In this document: in pieces, positions 15,606-27,867 of the stretch
How positions within the stretch are numbered: the first letter of the stretch is position 1
Layout: each line of letters starts with the position of its first letter
DNA from: an uncultured Marinobacter sp.
GTDB taxonomy: Bacteria; Pseudomonadota; Gammaproteobacteria; Pseudomonadales; Oleiphilaceae
Direction of reading: 5' to 3'
Length of the DNA stretch: 64,000 bases
Assembly (NCBI RefSeq): GCF_913055835.1
Contig: NZ_CAJXKQ010000001.1
Coordinates: forward strand, 274,187-338,186
Translations under genes and position numbers: made by a program
Notes under the pieces: generated by a model
What the model was told of the DNA's origin: nothing
Databases searched by the model: none
What the model saw: the letters and a program-made list of their open reading frames with translations, nothing else

Positions 15606-17399
15606 TTAGTTGATGATCTTTGAAGGAACAGGCACCGGAAACTCCAATAGCTGCTGCGCAAACGCCTTCCCCTGGGGATCAATCCGCAGGCTGGCCACGC
15701 CGCCGCCACTAAGACTGTGCTCCAGCAGGAAATTTATGGCCTGCAAACCGCGCATGGCCCAGCGGGTGACCCGACCGGTTTCCGGGTTCAGGGTATGGGC
15801 CATCCAGTCCGCAACAGCCGCTTCCGTCAGTGCTGCCTCGATAAACGGCAAAAATTCCGGCTTGCGGGCGATCACGCCGATGTTGGTATGGTCCCCCTTG
15901 TCGCCACTCCGGGCCCAGGCAAGCTTCACCAGCGGTACCGTGGTATCCGTGGCGCCTGTCTCGTGTGTGAATGATTGGGGCTGGAGGTCGCTGTTATCGA
16001 AACCGCCGGTTGTCTCAACCTCAAGGGCCTGCCGCTCGCCACCCAGATCCACGGATACCTCGACTTCTGTTTTCGGCACCAGACAGGAATACAGCCGGAT
16101 CTTCGGCCACACGGTTGGCCGCCCTCCGACAATCCCGGTAATCCCCGGTGCCATGCCCGTAGCCGCCTGGGCAATTTCCCGGGAGAAGAGCACCAGCGCC
16201 TCCTTCTTGGGATGTGCCGTGCTGATCTTGACCACCAGTTCCCTGCAATCCTCACCACGGCCATGGGCGCCATAAGTGGTTTCGGTACCCAAAAGCTCAA
16301 TACTGGTCTCGCTGTAATCCGGCAGGCCACGCTCGCTGAACATGCGTGAGGTCTTGGCCAGAATGGCCTGGGCTACGGTCTGGGCTTTGGCCCTGGCGTT
16401 CATGCCTGCCAGAAGGAAAGTAACCGTGCACTTGAAGCCGTCCGGCCAGGTGCCAGATACCTTGTAGCTATCCGTGGGCGGAAGACCCCGGGCGCCCCGA
16501 ACCTGTACCTGGTCCTTGCCCGTCTCCTCCAGCTCAACGCCCGTGAAATCGCAGGTAACATCCGGAAGCAGATAGGCTCTGGGATCGCCAATCTCATAGA
16601 CCAGCTGTTCGGCCACCGTGCCCCGGCTCACCAGACCGCCGGTGTCCTCTGGCTTGGTGATAAAGAAGCTGCCGTCGGCACTGACTTCGGCGATAGGGAA
16701 GCCCATGTTGGCATAGCCACCGGCCACTTCTTCCCAGTCGGTGAAGTTGCCTCCCGTGGCCTGGGCACCGCATTCAAGCAGATGTCCGGCCAGGCTGCCC
16801 TGGGCGAGTTTGTCGTAATCCTGCCAGCTCCAGCCGAATTCATGGACCAGAGGTGCCAGCACCAGGGCGCTGTCGGCAACCCGGCCGGTAATAACAATGT
16901 CGGCGCCCTGTTCCAGAGCGGCAACCAGGCCGGGAGCCCCCAGGTAAGCGTTGAGGCTGACCATCATGGGGGGCATCGGCTGGCCGGAGGTCATCTCCGT
17001 GATGCCCATATCGGCCAGCTTTTTCTTTTTCATCAGCAGGTCATCGCCCAGAACCAGGGCGATCTTCATGTCCACGCCGGCCTTTTCGCAGAGAGCCTGG
17101 AGGGCGTCGCGACAGGCTACCGGATTCACGCCGCCGGCGTTGGCCAGTACGCGGATGCCTTTGCCCTTGATGTCGCCCAGCAAAGGGCCCATCACCGTTT
17201 GCACAAAATCCCGCGCATAGCCCTGGGACGGGTCCTTCATTTTCTGGCCTGCCATGATCGACATGGTGATCTCTGCCAGATAGTCGGCTACCAGATAGTC
17301 GATGTTGCCTTGATGAACCAGTTGCGCGGCGGCGGTTTCAGTGTCGCCCCAGAAGGCGGCGGAGCATCCGATGCGAACAGTTTTTGGGGATTCAGCCAT
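15606..17399 (-). CDS. atuA: Acyclic terpene utilization AtuA family protein
   Basis: 597 residues: an N-terminal DUF1446-type domain (to about 450; [49 protein letters not shown]) and a C-terminal small domain (about 490-590; [21 protein letters not shown]). This is the AtuA layout. In the proposed pathway it cleaves 3-hydroxy-3-isohexenylglutaryl-CoA, releasing acetate, but direct biochemical proof is limited to my knowledge. It is the first gene of the operon, 165 nt from divergent atuR. Its presence is the main reason to call this cluster atu rather than the leucine (liu) cluster. Confidence 0.9.
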   Translation of the reverse strand: MAESPKTVRIGCSAAFWGDTETAAAQLVHQGNIDYLVADYLAEITMSIMAGQKMKDPSQGYARDFVQTVMGPLLGDIKGKGIRVLANAGGVNPVACRDALQALCEKAGVDMKIALVLGDDLLMKKKKLADMGITEMTSGQPMPPMMVSLNAYLGAPGLVAALEQGADIVITGRVADSALVLAPLVHEFGWSWQDYDKLAQGSLAGHLLECGAQATGGNFTDWEEVAGGYANMGFPIAEVSADGSFFITKPEDTGGLVSRGTVAEQLVYEIGDPRAYLLPDVTCDFTGVELEETGKDQVQVRGARGLPPTDSYKVSGTWPDGFKCTVTFLLAGMNARAKAQTVAQAILAKTSRMFSERGLPDYSETSIELLGTETTYGAHGRGEDCRELVVKISTAHPKKEALVLFSREIAQAATGMAPGITGIVGGRPTVWPKIRLYSCLVPKTEVEVSVDLGGERQALEVETTGGFDNSDLQPQSFTHETGATDTTVPLVKLAWARSGDKGDHTNIGVIARKPEFLPFIEAALTEAAVADWMAHTLNPETGRVTRWAMRGLQAINFLLEHSLSGGGVASLRIDPQGKAFAQQLLEFPVPVPSKIIN

Positions 17400-17481
17400 G
17401 TTCCTGTGCCCTGTTTAAGCCCTGTCTATGGTTGCCGGTTCGATGCCTGCGGCAATCGCGGTTTTGTCCAACATGGAATTG

Positions 17482-17532
17482 ACAATACCAAGCAAGCGCT
17501 TGGTTTGTAAACAGGCAAGTTTCAGGTAGAAT
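17482..17532. promoter_or_regulatory. Divergent atuA/atuR promoter region with candidate AtuR operator
   Basis: On the minus strand, TTACAA (17510-17505) and TATTGT (17487-17482) are 17 nt apart and face atuA. The spacer is the imperfect inverted repeat CCAAGCAAGCGCTTGGT, centred on AAGCGCTT. On the plus strand, TTTGTA (17504-17509) and TAGAAT (17527-17532) are also 17 nt apart and face atuR, so the same repeat touches both -35 boxes. P. aeruginosa AtuR is reported to bind inverted repeats in this same intergenic region. Promoter boxes are by eye. Confidence 0.55.
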
Positions 17533-17564
17533 TAAAGGCCTCTTATGCCAACCGGACAGTTTTA

Positions 17565-18176
17565 GTGAGCCAGACCAAGATCCTGCAGTCCCTGATCGCC
17601 GAAAACCTTGTGTCAGACCCCAATGGAGCCCGGGGCCGCCTGCTCACTGAGGCCGCCCGGCTGTTCCGGGAAAAAGGCTACGAGCGCACCACGGTTCGTG
17701 ATCTGGCGGCTGCCGTCGGAATTCAGTCTGGCAGCCTGTTCCATCACTTCCGTACCAAAGAAGAGATCCTCAAAGCGGTCATGGTCGAAACCATCCGGCT
17801 GAACACCGCTCTCATGCAGGCGGCTCTGGAGGCTGCCGATACCAACAGGGAAAAACTGCGGGGCCTCGTTCGTGCCGAGCTGGAGTCAATCAATGGTCAG
17901 ACTGGTGAGGCCATGGCGGTTCTGGTCTTCGAATGGCGGAGTCTGTCGGCCGACTCTCAGGTAGAAGTGCTGGAACTAAGGGATATCTACGAGAAACTCT
18001 GGCTGGATGTGCTGGAATCGCTGAAACGTGAGGGCGCCCTCCAGGCCGATCCTTTTGTCGTTCGGCGAATGCTGACCGGCGCCCTCAGCTGGACGGTAAC
18101 CTGGTACAAACCTGAGCGGGGAGGGCTGACACTGGATGGCCTGACCGACCAGGTAATAGCAATGATGGCTCTGTAA
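17565..18176 (+). CDS. atuR: TetR-family repressor of the atu cluster
   Basis: 203 residues, GTG start. An N-terminal helix-turn-helix (about 22-68: LLTEAARLFREKGYERTTVR, then IQSGSLFHHFRTKEEIL) is typical of TetR regulators; the C-terminal part would bind the inducer, probably a terpenoid acyl-CoA. It is divergent from atuA and autoregulation is likely, as the candidate operator overlaps both promoters. Downstream, 18242-18256 (CGGGCC-ATT-GGCCCG) is a perfect 6-bp stem without a T tract. The family fold is certain; naming it AtuR rests on position. Confidence 0.88.
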   Translation: MSQTKILQSLIAENLVSDPNGARGRLLTEAARLFREKGYERTTVRDLAAAVGIQSGSLFHHFRTKEEILKAVMVETIRLNTALMQAALEAADTNREKLRGLVRAELESINGQTGEAMAVLVFEWRSLSADSQVEVLELRDIYEKLWLDVLESLKREGALQADPFVVRRMLTGALSWTVTWYKPERGGLTLDGLTDQVIAMMAL

Positions 18177-18380
18177 ACGGATTGGCGTTTTCAAAAGTCA
18201 TTGTTTTATATCAACAATATCCTTAAAAATTCCCTTCCTTCCGGGCCATTGGCCCGATCGGCATAACAAAATCGGCATTCGAGCCATTTTTGTAGGACAG
18301 TTTTCACCGCATTCTTGCACCCGTTGACAAAAACCGAGTTCAGATCGGGCAAACAAAAACAACGTGATGCAGGGTGAAAT

Positions 18381-19445
18381 ATGATCTCCTCTCTGGCAAG
18401 GCTCAGACCGCGCCTTTTCGCGGCTCGCCTCAAGGCGCTCTCGCTGGCGGCGGTTGCCGCTCTTGCAGGCTGCTCGGCAAATCCCATCTACACCACCACA
18501 GGCGTTGTGCTCTCCAATTACTCGGAGGGCGAAGCTACGCCCTACGTATTGCAAATGTCCGACGCCCAAATGGCCTGCGCCCTGGGTGAGGGCATTGATC
18601 CGCTACTCTATTCCTTCTCACGGGTGACTGATGCACCTGACAGTACCGGCTCCTTGCTGATGCTCCTGGCAGGAAACTGCGCGGAGTACGAAGCCTGGGA
18701 AGCGGAACTCGCATACCTCAGAGCGGACTATGAGGGTGATGTTGAGGCGGCCAAGGATGCCAGGGAGGTGGCAAAACGCCTGAACGCACTCACCGCGAAG
18801 CGCCGATATGCATCTTTTCAGCGAGCAATGGCCGCTTATGAATTCGATCCCGGCGCTGAACCCCTTGAATGCCCGTTCCTGTTCACCGAGCAGGATGAAA
18901 TCACCTTCCTGCTGGGCTTGCTGACCGGCATGCAGGCGATCGTGAACGATGCCAATTCCGGTGCCATGGCCGGGGTGCCGAAGAACATTGCCCCTCAGGC
19001 CGAGCGCGCCGCCACCTGCCTGGACAATGAAAAGTGGGGCGGTACGCCCAATGCCATCCGGGCGCTGGTCTGGCTGCTGCTGCCCGATACCCGTCCGGCG
19101 CTGGCGCCGGATCCGTGGCAGGTGCTGGAACACAGCAGGGAGCTGGGCGTTGAGAAAGGCATGCGGGTTCCGCATGCGCTTCAGGCAGTTGCCGCGGAAA
19201 CTTTTGGCCGGCCGGAAAAACTCGAAGAAGCCATCGCCAGTTTCGCCGAGGCCGACGCAACGATGGAGGTCTGGGGCGAGTACCGTCTGGTGGATGAAGT
19301 TGCGGCGGGCGTGGTGCGCTTCTCTTCTGACAAGCACTGGACCGCCAACTACGGCTATCGGACCCCGCAATCCTTCTTCGGCAGGATGAGCCCTGAGCGG
19401 CAAACCGAAAACGTCGAAACCATGAATCTGGACGACCTGCTGTAA
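18381..19445 (+). CDS. TatT-like TRAP-associated lipoprotein
   Basis: 354 residues. A basic start and hydrophobic stretch end in the lipobox LAGC with Cys31, so an exported lipoprotein. The body is mostly helical with TPR-like helix pairs (LVWLLLPDTRPALAPDPW, GVEKGMRVPHALQAVAAETF). The next two genes encode a TRAP-type binding protein and a fused QM permease, the same set as TatT-TatP-TatQM of Treponema, where TatT is a trimeric TPR lipoprotein holding the binding protein. The name is therefore based on context and general fold, not on a residue signature I can verify. 58 nt precede the next gene. Confidence 0.65.
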   Translation: MISSLARLRPRLFAARLKALSLAAVAALAGCSANPIYTTTGVVLSNYSEGEATPYVLQMSDAQMACALGEGIDPLLYSFSRVTDAPDSTGSLLMLLAGNCAEYEAWEAELAYLRADYEGDVEAAKDAREVAKRLNALTAKRRYASFQRAMAAYEFDPGAEPLECPFLFTEQDEITFLLGLLTGMQAIVNDANSGAMAGVPKNIAPQAERAATCLDNEKWGGTPNAIRALVWLLLPDTRPALAPDPWQVLEHSRELGVEKGMRVPHALQAVAAETFGRPEKLEEAIASFAEADATMEVWGEYRLVDEVAAGVVRFSSDKHWTANYGYRTPQSFFGRMSPERQTENVETMNLDDLL

Positions 19446-19503
19446 GGCGGGTTGCCGACATCCTCTGAAAACTGACAAACACAAGAATGACCCGGAGGTC
19501 GTT

Positions 19504-20514
19504 ATGATCCGCAAATCCCTCACTGCCATGGCCCTTGTGGTTGCCGCTCCTCTGGCCTCGGCGCAGTCCGTTTCCATGTGTGTGTTCGATGTGATCGGCG
19601 CTAATGGAGACTTCTACAACTTCGTCAAAGACTATGCCCTGGAGATGAAAGGGCACGGCGTGGATTTCGAGCTGAAACCCTACACCGATGAGGGTGTGGC
19701 CATTGGTGATTTCAATGCCGGGCAATGCGATGCCGTGGCCGCCACGGACATCCGGATTCGTCCATTCAACAAATTCACGGGCAGTATAAGCGCCGTGGGA
19801 GCCCTTCCGACCTACGACAACCTGAAAACCCTGCTGGCCACTCTGGCGCAGCCCAAGGCAGCGCCGTTGATGAAGGATAACGGCTACGAAGTGCTCGGGA
19901 TTATTCCGGTCGGTGCCGGTTATCTGTTTGTGAACGATCGCAGTATTGATACCGCCGGTGAGCTGGCGGGCAAGCGGATGGCGACTCTCGATTACCAGAA
20001 AGACGCCATTCACATGGTTAACTTCGTCAAGGCCACGGTGGTGCCTTCCGATATCACCAACTTCGCCGGCAAATTCAACAATGGTTCGGTGGATACCGCC
20101 TATGCGCCAGCCTTCGCTTATGAGGCCCTGGAACTTTATAAAGGTATCGGCGAGAGCGGCGGTGTGGTGGACTACCCGCTCGCACAGCTGACGCTTCAGA
20201 TAGTTGCCCGTGATGATGTGCTCGCCGATGAAACCGCCCAGAAAGCCCGGGAAGTGGCCTGGAATATGTTTCCGCAGGCCATGGGCCTGATTGAAGGTCA
20301 GGAAGCGGCCATTCCTGAAGAAAAATGGGTGCGCATCCCGGAAAAAGACATCCGCGGCTATCAGGAAATGTTCCGGGAGAATCGCATCGAGATGCGCGAT
20401 GGCCTGAACGGGGCCCCGGATGTGTATCACCCGAAGATGATGGGGCTGCTCAGCAAGATTCGCTGTGCCAGTAACCCCGCTGCTGCCGAGTGCACTGCGG
20501 CCAACCGCGAATAA
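19504..20514 (+). CDS. Periplasmic solute-binding protein of the TRAP system
   Basis: 336 residues. A signal peptide of 20 residues ends in LASA before QSV. The mature part has a two-domain binding-protein pattern: VSMCVFDVIGANGDFYNFVKDY, then FNAGQCDAVAATDIRIRPF, and YLFVNDRSIDTAGELAGKRM. Four cysteines (MCVF, GQCD, IRCAS, AECT) may form two disulfides. I place it with the putative solute-binding proteins that accompany TatT-type TRAP systems rather than with classical DctP; the ligand is unknown. A ribosome site, GGAGG, is just upstream. It is 15 nt from the permease gene. Confidence 0.7.
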   Translation: MIRKSLTAMALVVAAPLASAQSVSMCVFDVIGANGDFYNFVKDYALEMKGHGVDFELKPYTDEGVAIGDFNAGQCDAVAATDIRIRPFNKFTGSISAVGALPTYDNLKTLLATLAQPKAAPLMKDNGYEVLGIIPVGAGYLFVNDRSIDTAGELAGKRMATLDYQKDAIHMVNFVKATVVPSDITNFAGKFNNGSVDTAYAPAFAYEALELYKGIGESGGVVDYPLAQLTLQIVARDDVLADETAQKAREVAWNMFPQAMGLIEGQEAAIPEEKWVRIPEKDIRGYQEMFRENRIEMRDGLNGAPDVYHPKMMGLLSKIRCASNPAAAECTAANRE

Positions 20515-20529
20515 CAGGGCGGAACCATC

Positions 20530-22581
20530 ATGAACTGGCGAGCCATTACCGCTCCGGCCGCACGAACTCTCTACCCCGTACATCGGATGTATGGGGCCGT
20601 TCTGCTGCTCTTGCTGTTGTTTACTTTGCTGTTGGGGATGGGCAATTCGCTGCATTCCCGACTGCTCTGGGTCGGCGAACAGACTTGGCCAAACTACTAT
20701 TTGCTGAATCCGGATGCCACGGAGCCCTCGTGTCAACTGGAGATGGATATCGACGCCGAGGTGGCTCGCCGGGTGGCCAATTACAAGCCGGACCCGGACG
20801 ACCTGTTCAGCTCGCCGCCCAATCCGGAAGCCATTCGCAAATCCCTCCAGAGCAATCTGGAGCTATGCCAGCAGCAATACGATGTCTATGAGCAGAACCT
20901 TGCCCATGCCACGCCGGCTCTCGGTGCCTTCAAGGCGGTAGAGCAGGGGCTGGCCGACTTCCTGCTCGACAACATCGAGCTCACCAAGTACCTGTTTATT
21001 GCAATGTTCGCGATGGCTGCGGCGATTGCTGCGCTGGACACCGACCATATAGCGTTGCGCCTGCCCCGAAACCGTGCCGAATGGCGGTTGAGCCAGGGTG
21101 TGCAGTTCGTGGTCAATGGCCTGATGTTGCTGTCGCTGAACGCCTACCTTGGGAGGCTGGCAACATCTCCGGGATCGGAGGGCACCATGAACCTCCAGTA
21201 CGCCTGGGGCGGGGTCTTCGGCCTGTTCATGGTGATTAACGCGGTCCGGTTCCTGAATGTTCCGGAACGGATCCGTCCTGGCGGACTCTCCGCCTCTTCT
21301 GGCCTGGTGATTCCGCTCTACTGCGCCATGGGCCTGATCGCCATGAGCTATTTCTTCCTGGTAGACGGTTACGCCTCGGGCCTGGCCATCTATTTCGGGA
21401 TGATGTCCAACTTGTCGTCGATGTTCATCAATATCGGCCTGTACGTGCTGGTGGGCATGATGCTGAAGCAGACCCGGATACCGGAACTGCTGCTGAACCT
21501 GATCAAGCCTTTCAATCTGCCAGCACCCTTGCTGGCTTCGGTGATTATCTTCGCGACCGCGTTTCCGACGGCGTTCACGGGTGCATCGGGCATTTTCATC
21601 CTGGCCGTGGGCGGTGTTGTTTATGACGAACTCCGCCGTGCCGGTGCAGGGCGCCAGCTGTCCCTGGCAACGACCGCCATGTCGGGAAGCCTCGGGGTAG
21701 TCCTCAACCCGTGCCTGCTGATTGTCGTCGTCGCGGCTCTGAATAAGGAAGTGACGACCACTGAGATGTACAGCTGGGGCTTCTGGGTCTTCATCATGTC
21801 GGCGACGCTGTTTTCACTGATTGTCTGCAAGACCCAGGGAAACTGGAAGCCCCGTCCGGCGCCTGGCGCCTTTCGCGCGGCTCTCTCCGAAAGCCGGGCC
21901 CTGCTGCCTTATGTGGCGGTGGCGGCTCTGGTTATCCTGTCGATCTGGGTTGTTCTCGGATTGAAGTTCAACGAGTACAGCGCGCCGCTGATCCTTCCGC
22001 TGGTTATGCTCGGGCTGGTGTTGCTGGATTCAGGCCGGAGTAGTGGGGAGCAGGCCCAGACCCGTTCCCAGGTGTTCTGGGCACGCAGCTCGGCCGCTGC
22101 CAGCGATTCGGCAGTGCACATTGGCGCGCTGCTGGCGTTGATCGGATTTTCCATCTGTCTCGGTGGAATTCTGGAGCGCTCCGATGTCGTTCATGCGCTC
22201 TTCCCGGAGGACCTGACCAGTCCCTGGATCGCCATGCTGGTGATTGTGGTAATGCTCACGGTCATCGGCATGGTGATGGATCCATTCGGCGCGGTCATCC
22301 TGGTGTCGGCCACCATTGCGCAGCCGGCGATACAGCTGGGTATTGATCCGCTGCATTTCTGGATAGTGTGCCTGGTGGCGTTCGAACTTGGCTATTTGAG
22401 TCCGCCAGTGGCACTGAATCACCTGCTCACCCGCCAGGTTGTGGGCGAGACTGAAGTACTGGCGGCCGAGCGTACCGGTTCCTTCTGGCATCGCTATGAG
22501 CGCCTGCTGTTGCCTCTGGCCGTGATGGGGCCAACCTTGTTGTTCGTCGCCTTCGTGCCGATGCTGTTCTACGCGCTGTAA
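20530..22581 (+). CDS. TRAP transporter permease, fused small (Q) and large (M) subunits
   Basis: 683 residues, inner membrane. The N-terminal quarter has a first membrane helix (about 20-40), a long polar hairpin (45-150) and further helices up to about 260, taken as the Q part. The rest is a DctM-like segment with the repeated helix-hairpin pattern (AFPTAFTGASGIFILAVGG and GMVMDPFGAVILVSATIAQP) expected of the elevator transporter. It ends 20 nt before a strong terminator, closing the three-gene operon. The long polar hairpin between the first two helices, about 110 residues, is unusual for a Q subunit and probably lies in the periplasm. Confidence 0.78.
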   Translation: MNWRAITAPAARTLYPVHRMYGAVLLLLLLFTLLLGMGNSLHSRLLWVGEQTWPNYYLLNPDATEPSCQLEMDIDAEVARRVANYKPDPDDLFSSPPNPEAIRKSLQSNLELCQQQYDVYEQNLAHATPALGAFKAVEQGLADFLLDNIELTKYLFIAMFAMAAAIAALDTDHIALRLPRNRAEWRLSQGVQFVVNGLMLLSLNAYLGRLATSPGSEGTMNLQYAWGGVFGLFMVINAVRFLNVPERIRPGGLSASSGLVIPLYCAMGLIAMSYFFLVDGYASGLAIYFGMMSNLSSMFINIGLYVLVGMMLKQTRIPELLLNLIKPFNLPAPLLASVIIFATAFPTAFTGASGIFILAVGGVVYDELRRAGAGRQLSLATTAMSGSLGVVLNPCLLIVVVAALNKEVTTTEMYSWGFWVFIMSATLFSLIVCKTQGNWKPRPAPGAFRAALSESRALLPYVAVAALVILSIWVVLGLKFNEYSAPLILPLVMLGLVLLDSGRSSGEQAQTRSQVFWARSSAAASDSAVHIGALLALIGFSICLGGILERSDVVHALFPEDLTSPWIAMLVIVVMLTVIGMVMDPFGAVILVSATIAQPAIQLGIDPLHFWIVCLVAFELGYLSPPVALNHLLTRQVVGETEVLAAERTGSFWHRYERLLLPLAVMGPTLLFVAFVPMLFYAL

Positions 22582-22601
22582 TGTTGAAATGAGATAAAGA
22601 G

Positions 22602-22632
22602 GCCGTCTGAGGGAAACTTCAGGCGGCTTTTT
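22602..22632 (+). terminator. Rho-independent terminator of the TRAP operon
   Basis: Stem GCCGTCTGA paired with TCAGGCGGC (one T-G pair), an 8-nt loop, then TTTTT; 20 nt after the permease stop codon. Confidence 0.88.
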
Positions 22633-22741
22633 GCATCTGGAATACAAGAGGAAACGTAGTTTGAACGAAACCCAACACATGATGTAAGCGTGTTTGGTAT
22701 ACCCTAGGTATTAAAATTGATCTGCTGCCGTGGCCTGACCT

Positions 22742-25338
22742 ATGAATTCGTTTGCCCCCTTTAAAGTGCTCCCGCTTTTCCTGGCCCTGTTTTCCCTGGT
22801 GGGTTGCGGGGGAGGTGGTGGCGACGCTCTGGATTCCCAGGAGCCGGGGCTGAGCGGCACCATTTCAATCGAAAGTGGAACTCGAGTGGACTCGGACACG
22901 GCCGATGACAGTCGTCTGAACGAAGCAGTATCCAATGATTCGTCCAGTACCGCCCAGTTAGTGCCTTCAACAGGCATCGTCGGTGGTTATTTGAGTGCTA
23001 CTTTGGGCACTTACGATTCCAATGAGTTTATCTTCGAGTATGTCACCGACGAGCAGGATACCTTCCGCGCGGATCTCGCGGCGGGTAGCACCATTGCCGT
23101 TCAGGTGTTCAGGGAGTCGGATTTTTTAGCCCCCTCCATTACACTGACGGTTAATCAGGGCGGTGCCTCGAACTCAGATTTCGGTGCCGGTGATATACCT
23201 CTTATGGTAACCGCACCCGCTGACGGGCCCGCAGTAATCAGCCTTCGCACAACCGCTGGCGGTCCATTCCGATACGTGCTGTCGGTTTCGACAACCGGCG
23301 TCACCAATTTCCAAAGTTCTTATTACACTCAGCCGGAGTTTGTTCCGGACGAGGCCATTGTGATGATGTCGCCGGAAGAACAGGGGCGTCTGGATCCGCA
23401 GGGCGTTGCCGGAGTCTTATCGGCCGCCTCAGCGAAGTCACTGGGGCAGGGTGCCTGGTTAGTCCGGCGTGAACCTGCTGCTGTCGTCGCTTCGCAATCG
23501 TCCAGCGCTTCGGCTGCCCAGCGGCAAAAAACGCTTCGCTGGATCTCTGACCTGAAGTCGGAGCCCGGGGTTCAGGTTGCCGAGCCGAATTATATCTATC
23601 GGGCTCAGGCGGATCGGGATCTCTCGTCTCTGCAATGGAATCTGCCTCTGATCAGTCTGCCTCTTGCCTGGCAGGCTGCGCCAAATTTGGGGAGTAGTGT
23701 GGGCGTTGCTGTTATGGATACGGGGTTGTTCAGCTCTTCCCCATCGACGTATGGAGACTGGCATCTGGATATCGATGCCAACGTGATTCCGTATACAAAC
23801 CAGATTCTTGATTACGTTTCAGGCGATCTCGACATTGATAATGATCCGGGTCGCGACAGAAACCCCGCCGATCCGGGAGACGGAAAAGTGCAGAGCAGCA
23901 ACTTTCACGGTACGCACGTCGCCGGCATAGTGGCTGCCCTACGGAATAATGCTGGAGTCGACGGTGTGGCACCGGAGGTCACGCTTTGGCCTGTCAGAGT
24001 ACTCGGGCGCGATGGCTCTGGAACTCTGGATGATCTTGTCGCGGCAATGAACTGGGCTGCCGATAATCCTGAGATCGATATCATCAACCTGAGTCTGGGT
24101 GGCGTTGGCCCGAGCACCGTATTGGAAGCAGTTATAAACCGGGCCGATGACAACGGTAAGCTGATCGTTGCTGCTGCAGGTAACCAGGGTACCGATGAGT
24201 TGACCTATCCGGCAGCTTTTGGCCGTGTGATTGGCGTTGGCGCAGTCGATGCGGGTAAGGTGCGAGCCTCATACTCAAATTTTGGTGGCTCCGTGGATCT
24301 TGTAGCCCCGGGAGGCGATGCAACCAGGGACGCGAATCTGGATGGCAATGCCGATCTGATCATCAGCACCTGGGGCGTTGACGACGGTGGTGAATTTATT
24401 CGCTCTTATGCCGGACTGCAGGGCACTTCGATGGCCGCTCCGCACGTAGCGGGTGTTTATGCCCTGATGAAAGGAGTTAACAATGAGACGGTTACTCCTG
24501 GCCAGTTTCGGGCCTGGCTGGCCAGCGGTGCGCTGACAGAGAACCTTGGTAACAGTGTCGAATATGGAGCCGGCCTGATAAACGCTCTCAAGTCCGTTGA
24601 TGTCGCCCTTGATGGTTCAGTCAGTACCATTGTTCTGCCATCGCCTTCAGCCATTGAGTTTGATTTGGCACGCTTCAGTAGTGATGTCGAATTTGCTGTG
24701 TATCCCGAAGGCGAATCAGTTGTTGTCGACGGTGTTACCTTTGATACTGATCTGATTTCCCTCGATCCAGCTCTTACGGTCGGGAATTCTCTGCCGGGCT
24801 CGGTGACAGTATCGGTGCGGGAGGCAAATGTCGTCGAAGGGCAAACCTATTCCGCGACCATCGCAATTGACTACCGTGTCGGGGCCGATTCGGGAACCAT
24901 TGAGGTCCCGGTTTCCATAGACCTCAGGGAATTGGTTGATGAGCGAGACGCAGGCCGCCATTACGTTTTGCTCGTAAGCCCTGACGAAAGCCGTGAAACA
25001 ATAGAACAGCGCGTGGTGACGGCCCGTGATGGAAGCTACAGCTTTTCGTTCGATGATATCGAGCCCGGGGAGTATTTCCTGGTGGCTGGCACGGACATGG
25101 ACAACAACGGCTTTATCTGCGAGAGCGGTGAGGCTTGCGCCGAGTATCCGGTAAATGGGCTGCCAGAGAAGATCAGTATCGGGGAAGACCGGATTAGTGG
25201 AGTCACTCTCAGTACCAGCTTCCGGCGCCCAACCATTGCATCCATGGGTTTGCCCCGGATCGGCTTCGAAGGCTACCGTCTGAAAGACCATGGGAACCAA
25301 GCTGCGGAGCCAGTGAGAGAATTGGAGACCAAACGTTG

Positions 25339-25339
<1 letters not shown>
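22742..25339 (+). CDS. Subtilisin-like serine protease, lipoprotein (S8 family)
   Basis: 865 residues. A lipoprotein signal ends in LVGC (Cys22), followed by a run of glycines, so it is probably outer-membrane or surface attached. Then come an N-terminal beta-rich region (about 75-190), a proregion-like part (to about 290), and the S8 catalytic domain (about 295-620) with Asp326 (AVMDTGLF), His389 (NFHGTHVAGI), the oxyanion Asn in VAAAGNQGTDE, and Ser563 (QGTSMAAPHVAG). The C-terminus (640-865) has two beta domains, the last with a prealbumin-like TARDGSYSFSFDDIEPGEYF. The stop codon overlaps the start of the PrcB-like gene, so the two are coupled. Confidence 0.92.
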
Positions 25340-27775
<2,436 letters not shown>

Positions 27776-27783
27776 TATTCTAT

Positions 27784-27815
27784 AGGGTGCTATAAACAGC
27801 ATCCTTTATTCTTTC
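27784..27815 (+). terminator. Probable terminator after parE
   Basis: Stem AGGGTGCT with AGCATCCT (one G-T pair), loop ATAAAC, followed by TTATTCTTTCT. The tail is interrupted by C and A, so efficiency is uncertain. Nine nt after the parE stop codon. Confidence 0.55.
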
Positions 27816-27867
27816 TCTGTATTCTGCAAACTCGTTATCCTGCCAGTTTTCTGATCGGGAAGAACCG

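Noticed and set aside
18242..18256. Terminator after atuR
   Set aside because: The CGGGCC-ATT-GGCCCG stem is perfect but no T tract follows on either strand, so it is only noted with the gene.
18901..20736. Open frame of 611 codons on the minus strand
   Set aside because: It runs antisense to two exported-protein genes with clear signal sequences and into the permease; composition is shadow-like (rich in Arg, His, Pro) with no family motif.
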